NCBI GenBank assembly: GCA_001557505.1
Contig: LSAX01000003.1
Span: forward strand, 2,294,001-2,358,000
Length of the DNA stretch: 64,000 nucleotides
Direction: 5' to 3'
DNA from: Reticulascus tulasneorum
Lineage: Eukaryota; Ascomycota; Sordariomycetes; Glomerellales; Reticulascaceae
Positions 33,579 through 45,372 of this stretch are shown one piece after another. The notes beneath the pieces were generated by a model that saw only the letters and a program-made list of their open reading frames with translations, ran no database searches and was not told the DNA's origin. Position numbers and translations under genes: made by a program. Numbering within the stretch: the stretch's first letter is position 1; each line of letters starts with the position of its first letter.

Positions 33579-34064
33579 ATGCGTCCAACACTCGGTCTCA
33601 GAATGTTTCGACCATCTCCTCGCATGATGGCTGCTCCCGTATGTTTATGCCCGGCTGTATCAAATGACCTCACCCCAGCTAATGAATGAACCACCAGGTC
33701 GAGGACCAAGTTGGTAGGTCGACACCGTCTGCAGCCATTGATTGCCGAACTTGCTCTCAGCATGCTGGAATTGATGGTGCAGAACATTGCAAATCATCTT
33801 TCTTGACTAATAGAAATGGCGTAGGTCACACGGTCTCGCAAAGACTGCGAAAGCTCCGAAAAATCCCTCCAGAGTTGATTCCCCTTGGTAGGCAACAAAT
33901 GTCTGGCAGCCGTGGATACCTAGTAACATTTGATAGGTGTCGTCGTCGGATTTGCTCTCATCGCTGCTGGATACTCGAGCCTGCGTCATTTCACTACGGA
34001 CAAGACGATTCGGTTGAAGCGTCAGGGTAGCGGTGGCAAGGCCGAGCCGGCAGAGCACCACTAA
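33579..34064 (+). CDS. NDUFA4/MLRQ-like respiratory-chain subunit
   Basis: This small spliced gene is invisible as a long open frame. Exons 33579-33638, 33698-33713, 33825-33887 and 33937-34064 sum to 267 nt and encode 88 residues. The introns are 59, 111 and 49 bp with GTATGT/CCAG, GTAGGT/GTAG and GTAGGC/ATAG ends. The product begins with a mitochondrial-type leader (MRPTLGLRMFRPSPRMMAAP). The core IPPELIPLGVVVGFALIAAG and YSSLRHF is a single membrane span resembling human NDUFA4 (PSLIPLFVFIGTG), now considered a complex IV subunit. A Lys/Arg/Gly-rich tail ends in EHH. The second exon is 16 nt. The family call is by motif. The in-frame sum of four exons supports the model, but the 16-nt exon needs transcript support. 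Confidence 0.78.
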
Positions 34065-34291
34065 GCAGGATGGATAGAACAACCATGAAACAGAGAATGC
34101 CGCCGACGGCACTTATGTGTTATTAGAGAGAGATATTGTACATCGTCGATTGCGCAGACAGACCAAGCCAACAGCATATCACATCCGCCTGAAGGTGCAT
34201 CTACAGACATGTCGCAGAAAGTTAATCTTCAACCCTGAACTCCGTCGCTATGCTATGCCAATATTAAAACGTCCAAACTCCGGGTAACCAT

Positions 34292-34804
34292 TCACTCGGG
34301 CTTTGGCCCGGCAACATCAAGTCCTTCCAGACCTTGCATTGGATCATCCCCTCGCACATCAGCCTGTGCCATTGCTTGCTCTGCCGCAAGCCTGTCCTCC
34401 TCGCCAACAGCATGCTCAGCCAACCAGCTCTCCTAAGATGATGTTAGTGGATAAGATCTGAACCATGAGTCCGTGATACGCACCTTTGCCCAGACAGCGG
34501 TCTTACTGCCGAGGCCTTCTTCCGCGCTCTTCGGGATCTTGGCGGCGGAAACTTTTAGCACCCGACCAAAGAACTCCGATTGGTCCATGTTGTCGATTGC
34601 TTCTTTGGCATCTTCGGCATCCTCATATTCTACGTAGGCAAAGCCCCGGTGAGGTTCTGTCGAGTTTGGATTGTCATTCTTTGGTAGGGATACATCGGTG
34701 ATTTCTCCAAATGGGATAAAGGCGTCATGTAGGTTGCTTGTAGTGACCCCAGCAGCTAGCCCGCCTACGTAGACTGTTGCTTGCCACCGTGCTTTGTCCG
34801 TCAT
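34292..34804 (-). CDS. Small RRM-domain RNA-binding protein (PPIE/Cyp33-like RRM)
   Basis: A single RNA recognition motif spans residues 9-88. RNP2 is seen in TVYVGGLAAG and RNP1 in HRGFAYVEYED, followed by FFGRVLKVSAAK. Exons 34804-34484 and 34432-34292 (51-bp intron, GTGCGT/TTAG, branch CACTAAC) encode 153 residues. The RRM resembles the N-terminal domain of nuclear cyclophilin E, but no isomerase domain follows. Instead a short acidic helical tail ends GLDVAGPKPE. A role in mRNA processing is inferred. It is divergent from SEC31. Confidence 0.87.
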
Positions 34805-35250
34805 GATTCAAATCCCAGCGCGGTCTGTATTTCTTGTGTTTACTTGTTCTTTGTGCTTGGTATCATCACAAAAGACGGGTCTGAAGATTTCGAGGTGGGG
34901 CTGCGAGCTTCAAGCCTCGAAGCCGTGCCAATGGCTGTCCTGGTGGTAAGATTCACGTGACGTAGGTCACTGAGGGCCGCCCGCACGGACAGGCTCCAGT
35001 TTGGCAGCTTGAACTGGATTGTGGGTTGCAATCTGGCATCATAATTCCACGACAAGACCAACTTAGGTTCGCCTGCTTACTATAACCACAATTCTGCAGG
35101 CGGTTTGCGGTGACCGGTGCTTCCTTCAGCTTTCACGATTATCAATGCCAATTCGACGTCGATTCTAAGTCTCCTCGACGCTTCGAGTGTTCCGTTTAGC
35201 GGCAACCATTCAACTCAGCGATCCCCTACGACTGACCGATCGCCGCGATC
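34805..35250. promoter_or_regulatory. Divergent promoter region of the RRM gene and SEC31
   Basis: The 446 bp between the two start codons contain no supported gene. Promoter function for both flanking genes is inferred from orientation. Confidence 0.5.
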
Positions 35251-38200
35251 ATGGTTCGATTACGAGAAATCCCAAGGACGGCAGCCTTTGCTTGGTCGCC
35301 TGGTGCTGCGAAGCCACTTTTGATTACCGGCACTCGAGCAGGAGCGGTCGACGCCGACTTCTCAGACGAGACGAAGCTGGAATTGTGGGATCTCCAGCTT
35401 GATACCCAAGATCAAGGCCTAGAACTACAGCCCATAGCTAGTATTAGCACCGACTCCAGGTATGAGTTGATTGCATGTTGTGGTTGTCGAAGGCGAAATC
35501 TAACCATGCCGGAACAGGTTCTATGACATTGCTTGGGGACCACCTGATTCGGACCATCCTAGGGGTATTATTGCAGGCGCACTAGAAAATGGATCTTTGG
35601 ACTTGTGGGATGCCGAGAAGCTTATTTCTGGTGCTTCGGATGCCTTTATGTCCCGTACCACGAAACATTCTGGGGCGATCAAGTCGCTGCAGTTCAATCC
35701 GCTGAGACCCCAGATACTTGCTACGGCTGGCGCAAAAGGGGAGCTGTTCATCTACGACGTCACTGACATTTCGAACCCATTTCGCCTTGGCACAGCAGCT
35801 GCTCGTGCTGATGATCTGGAGTGCGTGGCCTGGAATAGGAAGGTGGCCCATATTCTCGCAACTGGTGGATCCGGAGGCTTCGTCACGGTCTGGGACTTGA
35901 AAACGAAGAAGGCATCTTTGACCTTAAACAATAATCGGAAAGCTGTCAGCGCCATAGCTTGGGACCCAAACAACTCGACCAAGCTCCTGACGGCCACACC
36001 TGACGACACTGCGCCGCTCATCTTTTTATGGGATTTGCGGAACTCGAATGCGCCGGAGAGGACGCTCCAGGGGCACGAGCAGGGTGTATTATCGCTATCG
36101 TGGTGCCAGCAGGATGCCGATTTGCTGATGTCTTGCGGAAAAGACAACAGAACAGTGGTCTGGAACCCCCAGACTGGGACTCAGTATGGCGAGTTTCCAG
36201 AGGTGACGAACTGGACGTTTCTCACACGCTTCAACCCCCATAATCCCAACTTGTCTGCCACAGCCGGTTTTGATGGGAAGATCACCATACAAACACTGCA
36301 GAACACCAATCCATCAGCTGCTCAAACCACTACACAAAGCAATCTAGATGGCGAGGACTTTTTTACCAAAGCCCAAACGCAACCCCAAGGAGCGTCATTC
36401 TCCTTGGGAAAGGCACCGAAATGGCTCGAGAGACCTGTTGGTGCGTCCTTCGGCTTCGGAGGGAAGCTCGTGATCTTCAAGCAGTCGGCTACTCAACCTG
36501 GCCAACCTCGGTCATCGAAGGTGCTCCTATCCAAGTTTTCAGTCGACTCGGGCATTGGCTCGGCCACTGAACAGTTCGAGGAGTCGCTGAAATCTGGCGA
36601 CATTAGTAGCATATGTGAATCCCATAGGGAGCAAGCGAAGACAGAGGAAGAGAAGGCTGATTGGCTAGTTATGGAAACATTGACAGGTGACAATCCTCGA
36701 AAGCGGATTGTGGAGTATCTCGGTTTCAACGAGGAAGAGTTATCCAATGGCGTATCCAAGGAGGATGCCGGTGACGAGTCTGGAGAAGCTGCGGAGCAGC
36801 CCAAGACAGAGGCTAAAGATGATTCAAAACCGAGCCGCCTGTCTAACTACTTCGCAGATGGTGATGGCGAGGGCGACGACTTCCTGTCCAACCTGTCATC
36901 AAGTAACGGGGCCAAAACAGACAATCCGTTCCATTTGCTCAGTGACAGCGACACGGCGGTTGAGAAACAAATCACAAAGGCCTTGCTGCTGGGCAACTTT
37001 GTTAAAGCGACTGAAATCTGCTTGAAAGAAGGCCGCATGGCAGATGCATTCCTCATCGCTAACTGCGGAGGACAGGAACTAGTTGAGAAAGTACAGACTG
37101 CATATCTGTCGCAGAAGAGCGGTTATCCAAGCTACCTGCGCCTGCTTGGATCAGTCATCGCGAAGAATTTGTGGGATGTGGTCCATAATGCCGATCTTGA
37201 AGGCTGGAAGGAGACCATGGCAGTGCTGTGCACTTTCTCCGACCCAAAGGAATTTCCCGATTTGTGCGAGGCTCTTGGAGATCGCATACTGGAGCATGGT
37301 TCAAGGAAGGATGCTTCTTTCTGCTACCTGGTGGGGTCGAAACTTGAGAAGGTGGTGTCTATCTGGATTGCAGAGCTGCAGGAGGCAGAGCAAGCCGGTA
37401 CACAGGAACCCAACGAGGATTCAACTTTCTCCGTCCATGCAAGGTCGCTGCAACAATTCATTGAAAAGGTCAGCATCTTCCGCCATGTGACGAAATTCCA
37501 GGACAACGAGAAGAGTCTTTCATCTGATTGGAAACTGTCGGCGCTGTATGACAAATACACCGAGTATGCGGACATTATTGCAGCACATGGACAGCTGGTC
37601 GTGGCACAAAAGTATCTTGATCTGTTGCCCACAAGTTACCCTGCCGCCGACCTAGCAAGAAATCGGGTAAGACTGGCCACACAAAAGAAGGCTGCCGCTC
37701 CCCAAGCCCGGACGCCATCTCGCCCTCAAGCTGGGGGATACCAACAACAGCAACAGCAACAGCAACAAGCCACCACCCCAGTAAACCAGTACCAGGCTCC
37801 CAAGCGGACCCCAGTGCCTAATCCGTATGGCCCACAATCAGCAACACCCTATGGTCCAACATCATCCCCGTATGCTCCTACCCAGGGGTATCAGCCGCCA
37901 ACCGCACAGCCATCATATCAGCCTCCTTCGGGGTACGGCCCTCCGCCAAGTGCAATTAGCGGGCCGCCCAGAAACTTGACACCGTCGGCAACACCAGCAT
38001 CGAAGATGAAGAATATGGAAAACTGGAATGACGTCCCTCTGGTGACAAAGGCTCCTCCATCTCGAAGGCATACACCAAGTGTAGCGCCAGTGTCCTCGCC
38101 GTTCCCGAATCAGCCCGCTCCTTCAAATGCGCCCGGACAAAGTCCGTATTACGGCCAGCGAACAGGCTCAACACCTCCTCCACCGCCGCCGAAGGGCCCA

Positions 38201-39072
38201 GCACCACCGCGTGTTACGTCTCCTCTTGCTGGACCGCCGCAGTCCTTCCAGGGGCCACCAAGACCAACATCCGCAGCTGCGAATGCATATGCCCCACCCC
38301 CTCCTCAACCTGGAGCAGTCCCCTCGCACACACTGCCTCGTACAGCTTCTCCATATAATGCGCCTCCAGCTGGGCCGGTTCCGTCCAACCGGTATGCGCC
38401 AGCTCCCTCAGCACAACCGCAGTTCAGCCAGCCGCCCCAAGGATCTATGCCGCCTCCTGGGAGCCATCCACCACCAAGGAATGCGTACGCGCCTCCACCG
38501 CAATCAGGAACTCCTCAAAGCCAGTATGCTCCGTCTCCATACGAGGCGCCAGCGCAGGCCAGCAGACCACCCCCTGGCCCTCCTCCTTCAAGTCATGCTG
38601 GGCCACCGCCAGCGTCAAGACCAGAAGCGACTCCACCGCCCCCGCGAGTATCTGCTCCACCAAAGGCTAAGTATCCTCCAGGGGATCGATCCCATATTCC
38701 AGCCAATGCCCAACACCTGGTGGACGTCTTGAACTCGGACATGCAGCGGGTTGGCTCGAAGGCGCCTTCGTCGTTCGCTGCTCAAGTGAAGGATACGCAG
38801 AAACGGTTGAATCTTCTCTTTGACCATCTCAACAACAGCGAACTTGTGCAGCCACCCACTATTGAGCAACTTTCCCAGCTCACAAATGCCCTTGAAGCGA
38901 AGAACTACGACGTGGCGGAGAAGATCCAGTTGGATATCCAGCGAGACAAGAAAGAAGAGTGCGGCAACTGGATGGTAAGTGCTTGTTTAGCCATCCTCCC
39001 ATGCATGAATACTAATGGGTTTCCCAGGTCGGAGTGAAACGACTGATAAGCATGAGCAAGGCGACCCCATGA
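35251..39072 (+). CDS. SEC31: COPII outer-coat protein Sec31
   Basis: Sec31 forms the outer cage of COPII vesicles with Sec13 and stimulates Sar1 GTP hydrolysis at ER exit sites. Exons 35251-35459, 35518-38974 and 39028-39072 encode 1236 residues. The N-terminus [17 protein letters not shown] opens a WD40 propeller ([30 protein letters not shown]-like [21 protein letters not shown]). An alpha-solenoid follows ([20 protein letters not shown] and downstream). A Pro/Gln/Tyr-rich region (about 810-1110) includes an eight-Gln run and the Sec23/Sar1-binding type proline segments. The C-terminal helical domain ends [17 protein letters not shown], completed only through the second intron. The introns are 58 and 53 bp. 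Very secure. Confidence 0.96.
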
Positions 39073-39501
39073 ATGACATGATAAACATACGGCATTTAAG
39101 GATATGGGTAACAACGTTGAAGCGAAAGTCAAGCAAGTAGGATGGCGACGCGTGAGGCGGAGGCGGACACCATGTTAGCTTGAGGCTTGTAACCCATACG
39201 GAGTAAAAATAGAAATCAAGATGAGATGCTCATACAAAAATCTGATCCGCAATTGATTGAAGTGTTGTGATGTTTGATACGGGCGATTGTATAGTGAACC
39301 ATTGAGGAGACCCAACTCGTTGGTCGTCTAGGGTAGAACTGCTATGTAAGTACAGACCTACAGAAATTTGGGCCTGATAAGATAAGGCTACCACGGCGCA
39401 AGGCCAGCATCCACAAAACGTCACAGGTCATCCATCCCCAACACCACCCGTGTTACCAGTCTTCAGCTCAGTACAACACAACACCAGAGCATGCCACCAA
39501 C
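39073..39501. other. Intergenic region between SEC31 and GET2
   Basis: This holds the SEC31 3' flank and the GET2 promoter. Nothing further is recognised. Confidence 0.5.
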
Positions 39502-40623
39502 ATGACAGAAACTTCAGCAGCCACACCTGAGGATGAGGCAGCCCAGCGTGCTGCCGAGCAGGCTCGCCTGCGCAAAGAACGCCGCGAGGCAAAGATCAGG
39601 GCAGGTGGCACGGCAAGGTTGAGTAAAATCACTGGACTTGGGGGTGGTGTCCCGAAAGGTGTGTAGAGATCCGATTCAGTCTTGCGTCGTTTCCTCCCCC
39701 GATGCGATTGGACAAGTCTGCGCAGCGCAAACAGATTTGCAGCTAACTGTTCTTTCTCAGACGAGGCATCCGCGCCATCGCCCGCAACTTCTACAACATC
39801 CACACCAGCCAGAGCCCCATCGCAGCCGCAGGCCCAACATGCAGACCCAGACGAGGTCGATATCTCGCAACACTTCTACTCGCCCGCCGGCAACGCTCGC
39901 CAACCCGGTGGTGCGCCACCTCTCGATCCCACTGCCTTGTCCGAAGCGCAACTCCGCCAAATGATGCTCGGCTTCGACCGACCGCCCGGCGCGCCGCCTA
40001 TGAACCCGTTCGGCCCCGGCGCAGGTGCAGGCGGCATGCCCATGCCAGGCGACGAAGACCCGATGATGAAGATGCTCTCGCAGATGATGGCCGGCGGCCC
40101 AGGCGGCGGCGGCTTTCCCGGCTTCCCGCCCCCAAGCGCAGGCGCAGGCGGGTTTCCCCCGGGCTTCCCAGGTGCGCCGCAAGCAGCTGTCAAGTCGGAC
40201 CCATACGCCTACGTCTGGCGCATCCTGCACTCCATCTTCGCTCTCTCGCTCGGTCTCTACATCGCCTTCGGCACAACCTTCACCGGCACGAAGATGGAGC
40301 GCGAGCGGGTGGCGCTAGCCTCCGCGTACCCCACCGCCAACGACGAGAGCGTCGAGAGCGTGAACAGCATGGAGAAGGGCAGGGAGCACTTCTTCTGGCT
40401 GTTCGCGACCTCCGAGGCCATCCTGCTGACGACCCGCTTCTTCCTCGATCGGGGCCGCGCGCCGCCGAGCGGCATGTTGTGGTCGGTTGTCGGGTTCCTG
40501 CCGGAGCCGTTCAAGGGGTACGTCCAGATTGCGTTGCGGTATGGGCAGATATTCAGCACGGTTCGGTCGGACATCTTGATCTGTGTGTTTGTGTTGGGAG
40601 TTTGCTCCTGGTTGAGGGCGTAG
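39502..40623 (+). CDS. GET2: GET complex membrane subunit Get2-like (tail-anchored protein insertion)
   Basis: Get2 together with Get1 is the ER receptor for Get3 carrying tail-anchored proteins. Exons 39502-39658 and 39761-40623 (102-bp intron, GTGTGT/TCAG) encode 339 residues. The N-terminal Get3-binding helix shows the basic cluster LRKERREAKI followed by LSKITGLGGG, as in the family. A Gly/Pro/Met-rich linker (about residues 110-195) leads to a C-terminal membrane region with three hydrophobic segments: IFALSLGLYIAFGTTF, FWLFATSEAILLTTRFF and SDILICVFVLGVCSWL. The ATG at 39502 is chosen because an ATG 11 bp upstream runs into a stop after three codons. Confidence 0.9.
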
Positions 40624-41250
40624 AAGTAGATAGCGGTTACGATCAATCAGACACCATTGACGACGAGCTTAGTCTACACAATGAAGCCCCGTCTCCTTTA
40701 CTCGGTCTAGCGGCATCTACCGTGATTCACAGCCCGTTTATTCGGTTGATCGTGCGTATTTGCCGAAAAGGCATCTTACCAAGCAAAGTGACACATGTTC
40801 GTCCATAGCTTTCGCGAACCGAGCAAAGTTATTGAAAGTGAAATATGCCCGCCCAAGCCCAGACACACATGAATAGATATAGTCATCATTTCTAGTACTG
40901 AATGGCTCTTTGCAGTAAGACAGGTTGGTAGGCGTCTACACCCAGAGGCGAAGAGCTTTATTGATTCAGCGTCATCTAAACATTAATCATCACCGGGTGA
41001 CCTCCCCTAGCAGCAAGCGGCCGCAAGGCCTGCTCTTCTAATCACACAACCAACAGGCCTATCCATTGGGAATATCCTCATCTCTTTTGGTGCTAGATGT
41101 CGTACAGACATCAGACTTTGAACCCGACAAGATGCCCGCTGGCAATTAACGCAAACGCCAGTCCGACCCCCAAATATCAGTCCGGGTTCCTTTCATCTAT
41201 ACAAAGGCAGGCGAATCACACGACATCTCAGTTATAATACGGATGCGCCG
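40624..41250. other. Convergent 3' intergenic region
   Basis: The stretch lies between the ends of GET2 and the bHLH gene. No supported gene or repeat is seen. Confidence 0.5.
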
Positions 41251-42659
41251 TCATCGTCCTCCAAGAGCAGCCAGCTGAGCAGTAAGTTGCTCATTGCCCT
41301 TGAGTATCTCTTCCAGCCACTCCCCTGCCATAGTAAGCATGGTGCTCTTACTGAAACCTCCTCCTTTCAGACCAGGAACCAAGTCACATAGATCATCGAA
41401 GCCTTCTTTGATCAAGGTCCGTCTCTTTTGCTCGCTGCGGATATGGTTCTCCCGCTTCTGCTCCTCGGACAAATTCTCGCGTGCAGTCTTCGCTGCTGCC
41501 GCCGATTTGCGCCGCCGAGCTGCTGATGCGTTCTCTGCTGGCGGAGTGACCGAAGAAGCCTCAACCTTTGGCTTTCTTTTCCTAGCTGACTTTGTCATCG
41601 CTGCCATCTCATCTTCATCTTCGTCGTCCACTTCTTCCTTGGCATTTCTGCTCTTTCTTCGTTTTCGCGGTGGTCCATTCGTTTCCTCGTCTCTTGGTAG
41701 TAAATCCGACGTCTTCCTACTGTGGCTTTTTATTGGCGAGTGCTCGCCATCTGGTGTGGAAGGACGAGTGTTCACGGCGCTCTGGTTGACTTCAAAACAC
41801 TGAATGTATCTCAGCTGGTCCTTCGACAGAGCATCGTAGGTCTCTTTGGACGAGTCGGGTATGAAACTCTGAGAACGGCTGAACCGAGAATCTGTGCCCC
41901 ATTGAACGTCGCTGGGTGTTTGGCTGCCCCGCGGGGTGGGCCCTGACTGTCTCTCACCGGAGGCAGGCCCGAACATCATGTCGGTAAAAGTGTTGTCGTG
42001 CTCATTTGGAAACCCAGGCTGCGTCGCTGCTCTCTCTGCTCGCTTGAACTCCTCCAAGGGTTGATGTCTGAGATGTCCGATTGGTGGGCCTAAGGGATGC
42101 GACATCTCTCGGGGTGAGAACAGCGCCCCATGACCGGCTGCAGCTCGTCTAGAGCTCGAACCGTTTTGCAGTAGTGTCGCGGCTGCAAGAACATCTGCGG
42201 AGGGGTGCTGATCTATGGCCTGGGAGACCGGAGGCGGCGGAGGCGGCGGCATCATGTTGGAGCCCATGGATAGCATATCGGTATAGTCGTTGTTGAGAAG
42301 TCCATGGCCAGGAGCAAGACCGGAGGTGGCTGGCGACTGGCCAAACGATGTGGTCGTACCCATGAACTGCGGAGGAAGCTCCAACCATGCATCACTGAAG
42401 TTGAGGCCCTCGCCATATGAAGGCATATTGTAGTGGTCGGCCGTCATGTCCTCGAAGAACGAGCTGAGGAGCTTCGTATCATTATCGGAGAGGAGTGGAG
42501 CGCCGGGGGCGGGTTCTGGGGGGTCGAGGAATAGCTCTTGCGAGGGATCAATGTCATCTGGCAGGTGTCAGTTCCAATTTCATGTGCGGCGGGAGGAGAG
42601 AGGGCAATGCGCGTACAGCCAAAGGGCCTATTGAGGTCTGGCGGCTGCGACGAACCCAT
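41251..42659 (-). CDS. Basic helix-loop-helix transcription factor
   Basis: Exons 42659-42617 and 42557-41251 (59-bp intron, GTACGC/CCAG) encode 449 residues. The short first exon MGSSQPPDLNRPFG joins YDIDPSQELFLDPPEPAPG. The long second exon would otherwise appear to start internally at 42447. The bHLH domain is at the C-terminus: the basic region RENHIRSEQKRRTLIKEGFD contains the H...E..R E-box-contacting residues, followed by a loop (LVPGLKGGGFSKS) and helix 2 (TMLTMAGEWLEEILKGNEQL). Before it lie an acidic KEEVDDEDEDEM stretch and a KRKPK nuclear-localisation-like cluster. The N-terminal half is disordered with a poly-Pro run. It resembles fungal INO4-type or similar bHLH factors, and the target genes are unknown. 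Confidence 0.9.
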
Positions 42660-42934
42660 CCTGGGACGTTGTATTGCCAGCATGGGTGCGTCTTGGACCG
42701 GGTAAACAGCTGAGGATTGGGTCGTGGAGGGTTGGGAGGTAAGTTGGTTCTTCGAGGAGGGAGGGATGGGAGGCGGAGGACTCGGTGGGCGGGCACATTC
42801 CCTTGTATCCTAGCAACACATGGCAGGACTTGTATCGAAGGGCTATCGTCGGGAACACAGAGCAGAAATGCAAGGAGCTAAGGTAGAAGGTAGTTCAGGA
42901 TTTGCCTTGTGATTTTAGCGAAACTATGTTCGCA

Positions 42935-43060
42935 AGTGTGTGTGTGTGTGGTGTGTATGTAGTGCGTATGTAGTGTGTGCGTCGTTGGTGTTGAAGAGGT
43001 TGGGCGGCATGCGTATGTGTAAGGTAGGTAAGGTATGTAAGTGTATGGGTGTGGTGTGTG
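42935..43060. repeat. GT/GTATG-rich microsatellite region
   Basis: It is pure (GT) at 42936-42950 and then degenerates into GTGTATGTAGTGCGTATGTAG-like units for about 110 bp. It lies 280-400 bp upstream of the bHLH start codon. Confidence 0.8.
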
Positions 43061-43438
43061 GTGCGCTGTGCCGCCCTTTTGAGTGAATGGTTGCAAGTTC
43101 GCAGTTGGTGGTGCTGGTGTTGGTGGGGGGTGTGGTGGGCGTTCCGGTGCTTTTGGCTCCCGGTTTCTGGGAACTGATGCTGTTGTTTTGTTCGCTGAAT
43201 ATGTTTCTCCGATCCCTGGATGGACGGACGGAATGGAACTGCGGCGACGGACAGGATGGGAGGCTGAGAGATGACAGGTGAAAAGGGCAGTCGTAAACCA
43301 GGCACCCCAATATCAGGATGTGGCTCTCGACCGGGAATGCTGCTGGCCCTGCAACGGCAAGGGGAGAACAATGTCTACTTCGGTAGGTGCACGTGGAAGA
43401 AGAGGAGCCCACGGTACGGCTTCAGCCGCGAGAACGAG

Positions 43439-43464
43439 CGAGAGAGAGAGAGAGAGAGGAGAGA
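43439..43464. repeat. (GA)n microsatellite
   Basis: Nine to ten GA units are followed by a short GGAGAGA extension. On the bHLH sense strand this reads as a CT tract, of the kind common near fungal transcription starts. Confidence 0.85.
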
Positions 43465-43764
43465 ATGAATGAAGAGAACAAAGAGATCCAACAAAAAGCT
43501 TAAAGTTACAAAAGTCCAATGCCTAAGGTAAGGTAATTGCGAGTATGTAGGTAGGTAGTTAAAATAGATGGACCACCAGACAGGAAGAATGACGAGCAGG
43601 AAATCAAAGGTCTCACAACGAACCAGCACCCCAATCCACCAAATAATTAGCACCCCTTGCTGGCTAGGCCTGATCACGGCCGTGGTCACCTGCATCTGTT
43701 TTCTGCAGGCCTGCATTTCGCCTGGCCGTGTGTGTGTTCCCCAACATTTCGACAGCCAGCTCAT

Positions 43765-43788
43765 CCCATCCCATCCCATCCCAATCCC
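43765..43788 (-). repeat. (CCCAT)n pentamer repeat with quadruplex potential on the minus strand
   Basis: Five CCC runs at 43765-43767, 43770-43772, 43775-43777, 43780-43782 and 43786-43788 make the minus strand a G3N2-type quadruplex motif. Confidence 0.7.
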
Positions 43789-45372
43789 GGCCGCGCGCGC
43801 CCCGCAGCGAAAGTTGTAATTACTTGTATCCTTCAATCGGGGCTTAGCCTCTGTGGCACAACCACGGGGTGCGGTCAGCGGGAAATCTAGCAGGAAAGCG
43901 GCGCATCTCGCCATGGTTGGACCCCCCGTCCCTTCGTCCAATCAGCGCCCCTTTCGATGCACAGACTATGTTTATAGCGATTGCCCCAATGGCTCCAACC
44001 ACGTATTCAGACATATGCCCCTAAAGAGTCATCACATGCCAGACTAGACATTTTCCACTCCCCTGTTCCCCTCTCGTCTCTCGTCTCTCCACTCGAGGGC
44101 CTGGCAGTTCCAGATTACTCCGCATCATCATTCGAGCCTCCCAAGCTATTTGCTGTGGGACGTTTGACTAGCTACCCGCCAGCGGATTCTTTGTATTCTT
44201 CCAGTCGTTGACATACACACGTCGACTGCTGCTGCAGCCTTCGATCCCAAGCCCCGTTAGAAGTGTCCCCAACCGAATTCCATGCCACAGATTAACTTAC
44301 AGGCCCGCGAATGATTATGCTTCTGGCCACAAGGAAATGACTCGTCGGTCGCATGCTGTATTCGTACGTACCAAACGGCTCCTCGTTGAAACGGCGGCCA
44401 GAGGGCCAGATTGGCCGCTGGTCGATTCGATCACACTGGTTTCTTCCCCCAGGACGAGTCTGGGGCGTCGGGCGAGCTAGCCTCGTTCAGCTTTGGCTGG
44501 TAAGCCGCCATCTGCAGAGGCAGCGTGTCACACGCCTGTCTGCCGTGAGTACAGCTGGCTTTCCCGTCGCAATCTCAGCTTGGAGACGCCTGCACTAAAA
44601 CCCCCAATCCCTGCGGCTCGGGGTCGCCTGCCAAATCCGATCTGCCCCCAGCTCGCTCAGGCGTCAGAGATCTCGGCCACAACTGTGGTTCTATAAGCAT
44701 TCCTCCACCATTATATCTCCTCTCTTCTCGGCCCCATACCGCGTGGACGCGTGGGAATCCACCATCTTTACCGCTCCATCTCTCCTAGACGGCCCCTTCC
44801 CAGGCACGGCAGGGGTTCATTGCGCATCTACCTGACGAGCCCCCGGATATTTGTCCTCTTACATTAGTGGACGCAAAGACTCAATCCCGATCTTGGTACG
44901 TAGGCTGCTCCAAGTTACCCTAGTTCGCAATCGATCGTGTTTTCAGTTGCATGGCATGTACCAGCCGAGGCATCTTCAGCCCAACTAGATTCCTACCCAG
45001 AAGTAAAGCCGGGTTCTCGATATTTAATTTCAACGGCGGCCGCATGGTTTTCCAACAAGTCGTAATGCACTTTTTTACAGATGTCCTAGTTGTCTTAACA
45101 GCAGGTGGCTTTGCATTCTCACCTGGAGCATGCATGCAAATCCCCTGGCTCTTCGCACCACTTGCCTAAAACTGCATCGTGTTTGCTTTCTGCCGTTCTG
45201 CGGTTACATCATAACTGGTCTTTAAGGGGCGACGGGCATACTGCACACATGCGCTGCGACGATATTCATGCTGATCTAATTATCCAGGAACACATCTCAT
45301 CACAACTGACGGCGCTCACCGACGTTTGCCCTTCGGCAGGCTGGCCACAGCCCTGCAAAAGTGCCTGATACA

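Larger units (their letters stand above)
42660..45372. other. 2.7 kb intergenic region upstream of the bHLH gene, with microsatellites
   Basis: No gene is supported. The left half holds GT-rich DNA (about 42935-43060), a GA tract (43439-43464) and CCCAT repeats (43765-43788). It probably contains the bHLH promoter and a long leader. The right half leads to the TMEM135-like gene. Many frames here are translations of simple repeats. Confidence 0.55.

Noticed and set aside
42895..43941. Several 80-190 codon frames
   Set aside because: They are translations of GT, GA and CCCAT simple repeats.
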